Part shown: positions 6,143 through 7,443 of the stretch, piece after piece
Layout of the letters: each line of letters starts with the position of its first letter
How positions within the stretch are numbered: position 1 is the first letter of the stretch
Source of the DNA: an uncultured Bacteroidota bacterium
Lineage (GTDB): Bacteria > Bacteroidota > Bacteroidia > Chitinophagales > Chitinophagaceae
DNA: 7,443 bases
Direction: 5' to 3'
NCBI GenBank assembly: GCA_903933995.1
Contig: CAIZMD010000360.1
Span: forward strand, 1-7,443
Translations under genes and position numbers: made by a program
Notes under the pieces: model-generated
Database searches by the model: none
Told to the model about the DNA's origin: nothing
Seen by the model: only the letters and a program-made list of their open reading frames with translations

Positions 6143-6161
6143 AAATGATTGCGCTTGTTGA
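6033..6161 (+). CDS. Possible 42-residue Pro/Thr-rich leader peptide overlapping the umuC start
   Basis: An open frame runs from ATG 6033 to TGA 6159-6161, in a different frame from both neighbours, and overlaps the first 17 bases of umuC. The encoded peptide starts MNSDPKPTPHT; a second in-frame Met begins the similar MNPDPQPEPTP 23 codons later. Ten of 42 residues are Pro, and there is a Cys-Ala-Cys end. Overlapping stop and start could allow translational coupling to umuC, whose own ATG has no purine-rich ribosome site. Against it: the sequence is low-complexity and T- and G-poor, so stop codons are scarce by chance, and no ribosome site is clear before 6033. It is recorded as a candidate only. 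Confidence 0.22.
   Translation: MNSDPKPTPHTRTQIHTPTINSLMNPDPQPEPTPQSPNDCAC
6044..6066 (-). other. G-quadruplex motif on the minus strand (i-motif on the plus strand)
   Basis: On the plus strand the C-runs 6044-6046, 6051-6053, 6057-6060 and 6064-6066 are separated by 4, 3 and 3 bases. The minus strand therefore reads G3-N3-G4-N3-G3-N4-G3, which fits the standard G3+N1-7 rule. This is the template strand for umuC transcription. Further C-runs at 6107-6109, 6113-6115, 6126-6128, 6132-6135 and 6139-6142 include one 10-base gap, so a second quadruplex would need a long loop. The motif is certain; folding in the cell is not shown. Confidence 0.6.
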
Positions 6162-7407
6162 TTGCAATAATTTTTACGCCTCCTGTGAGCGAGTCTTTCA
6201 ACCCCGCTTAGAAGGGAAGCCCATTGTCATATTATCTAATAACGATGGCTGCGTGATTGCGCGCTCGGATGAAGCAAAAGCACTGGGTGTGAAAATGGGT
6301 GCCATTGCATTTATGAACCGTGAATTTTTTGAAGCCAACGGCGTGCAGGTTTTTTCTTCTAACTATACGCTCTATGGTTCTTTGAGTAATCGCGTCATGC
6401 GCAAACTAGGTAGCTTCTGTAACAATATTGAATACTATTCTATTGATGAAGCGTTTTTAGATTTTAGCACGCACCCTTATCAAAATTTAGAACAGGTAGG
6501 ATTTGACATCAAGTCACAAGTGGTTAGTGAGATTGGGATTCCCGTTTCGGTGGGAATGGGTCCCACAAAAACACTTGCTAAAATGGCCAACAGGTTTGCT
6601 AAAAAAACAAAGAAACAAATTGGCGTACACTTGTTAGATAGCGCTGATAAAATTGCAGAGGTCTTGGCATTTACTGAAGTGGCGGATATTTGGGGGGTTG
6701 GGCCGCAGTATGCCAAGCTCCTCCAAAAAAATGGATTCCACACTGCGGCCGATTTGCTAAATGCTCCCGAGGAATGGGTGCGCAAAAATATGTCTGTGGT
6801 AGGTCAGAGAACTTTTAATGAACTCAAAGGAATCCGCAGTATTGCCATGGAAGAATCGCCTGCGGCAAAGAAAAATATTTGCGTGGCCCGCGGCTTTGGT
6901 CAATTGATAAATAACAAAGCGGAATTGCAGGGAGCACTGGCCAACTATGTAAGTATTGTAGCAGAAAAATTGCGCAAGGGAATGCTCTGCACCAAACAAC
7001 TGCATTTGTTTGTTGAGACCAATCAGCACCGCGCTCAGGATGAACAATACTATCGGTCTATTGATGTGGCCCTGCCCGTTGCGTCAAATGATTCTACAGA
7101 ATTATTGCACTATGCCAATCTTGGTTTAGACAGAATTTTTAGACCCGGCATCAATTATCACAAAGTGGGTTGCATGGCCCTTGATTTGATACCGGAGAAT
7201 CAAATACAATTTAGTATGTTCGATGCCCAAAATAGATTGCGCAAAAACACCATGATGAAAGCATTGGACAATTTAAATATTGATTTAGGAAAAAACAGTG
7301 TGCAATTTGCCTCGCAGGGATCAGGCAAAAATTGGCACTTGCGACAAGAGAAATGCTCGCCCTGCTACACCACGCGGTTGCAGGACATTCTAACTATTCA
7401 GATTTAA
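6145..7407 (+). CDS. umuC: UmuC, Y-family translesion DNA polymerase (Pol V catalytic subunit)
   Basis: A 420-residue protein, almost the length of E. coli UmuC (422). The metal-binding acids sit at D6 (ALVDCNNFYASCE) and D101/E102 (YSIDEAFLDF), the same numbers as in E. coli. The fingers motif SNNDGCVIARS-x-EAKALG is intact. A helix-hairpin-helix follows near residues 180-230 (IWGVGPQYAKLL), then the little-finger domain. A beta-clamp-binding pentapeptide, QFSMF, lies at 355-359 where E. coli has QLNLF. The end (W-x-LRQEK-x-SP-x-YTT) is the UmuC C-terminal DUF4113 region. With cleaved UmuD it copies past DNA lesions at the cost of mutations. ATG 6145 is the right start: it matches the family N-terminus, and in-frame stops at 6091 and 6103 bar an upstream one. 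The start is preceded by C-rich sequence without a ribosome site, which is odd. The gene is complete, with no frameshift. Confidence 0.97.
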   Translation: MIALVDCNNFYASCERVFQPRLEGKPIVILSNNDGCVIARSDEAKALGVKMGAIAFMNREFFEANGVQVFSSNYTLYGSLSNRVMRKLGSFCNNIEYYSIDEAFLDFSTHPYQNLEQVGFDIKSQVVSEIGIPVSVGMGPTKTLAKMANRFAKKTKKQIGVHLLDSADKIAEVLAFTEVADIWGVGPQYAKLLQKNGFHTAADLLNAPEEWVRKNMSVVGQRTFNELKGIRSIAMEESPAAKKNICVARGFGQLINNKAELQGALANYVSIVAEKLRKGMLCTKQLHLFVETNQHRAQDEQYYRSIDVALPVASNDSTELLHYANLGLDRIFRPGINYHKVGCMALDLIPENQIQFSMFDAQNRLRKNTMMKALDNLNIDLGKNSVQFASQGSGKNWHLRQEKCSPCYTTRLQDILTIQI

Positions 7408-7443
7408 AATTTCTTTTCAAACACCATATACCACCAACATCAA

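Noticed and set aside
7408..7443. Tail end of a convergent minus-strand gene, or a terminator after umuC
   Set aside because: Only 36 bases remain. Short minus-strand frames are possible but none is recognisable, and no hairpin is visible.

Overview
The window reads as chromosomal DNA from a member of the Bacteroidota. The evidence is a SusD-type outer-membrane glycan-binding protein, lipoproteins with Lys/Asp-rich sequence just after the lipobox cysteine, A/T-rich translation starts without strong Shine-Dalgarno sites, and moderate-to-low G+C. Chitinophagaceae or a near relative is my best guess from the overall look; nothing here fixes the genus.

Positions 1-5508 are the downstream part of a polysaccharide utilization locus (PUL), all on the + strand with gaps of 0-20 bases, so probably one operon. 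In order: the C-terminal third or so of a SusD-like protein (its start and the expected SusC partner lie before the window); a 691-residue lipoprotein with two PKD domains and three copies of a carbohydrate-binding-like module; a 298-residue PKD lipoprotein with a C-terminal domain I cannot name; a PKD-GH16 lipoprotein; and a second, non-lipidated GH16 enzyme. Both GH16 proteins carry the full E-x-D-x-x-E catalytic motif of the laminarinase type, so the locus most likely binds and cuts a beta-1,3-glucan such as laminarin. The lipoproteins and SusD would capture glycan at the surface, the anchored GH16 would cut it there, and the second GH16 would act in the periplasm or outside the cell.

Positions 5509-7443 are unrelated to glycan use. 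They hold a UmuD-like S24 self-cleaving protein and a full-length UmuC (catalytic subunit of translesion polymerase Pol V), the error-prone arm of the DNA-damage response. Two non-coding features stand out. A perfect 25-base palindrome ends inside the umuD start codon, which fits an operator or a start-blocking RNA hairpin. The 132 bases between umuD and umuC are C/A-rich and very poor in G, are built from degenerate repeats, contain a G-quadruplex motif on the minus strand, and keep open a 42-codon proline-rich frame that overlaps the umuC start. These two features are the least ordinary parts of the window.
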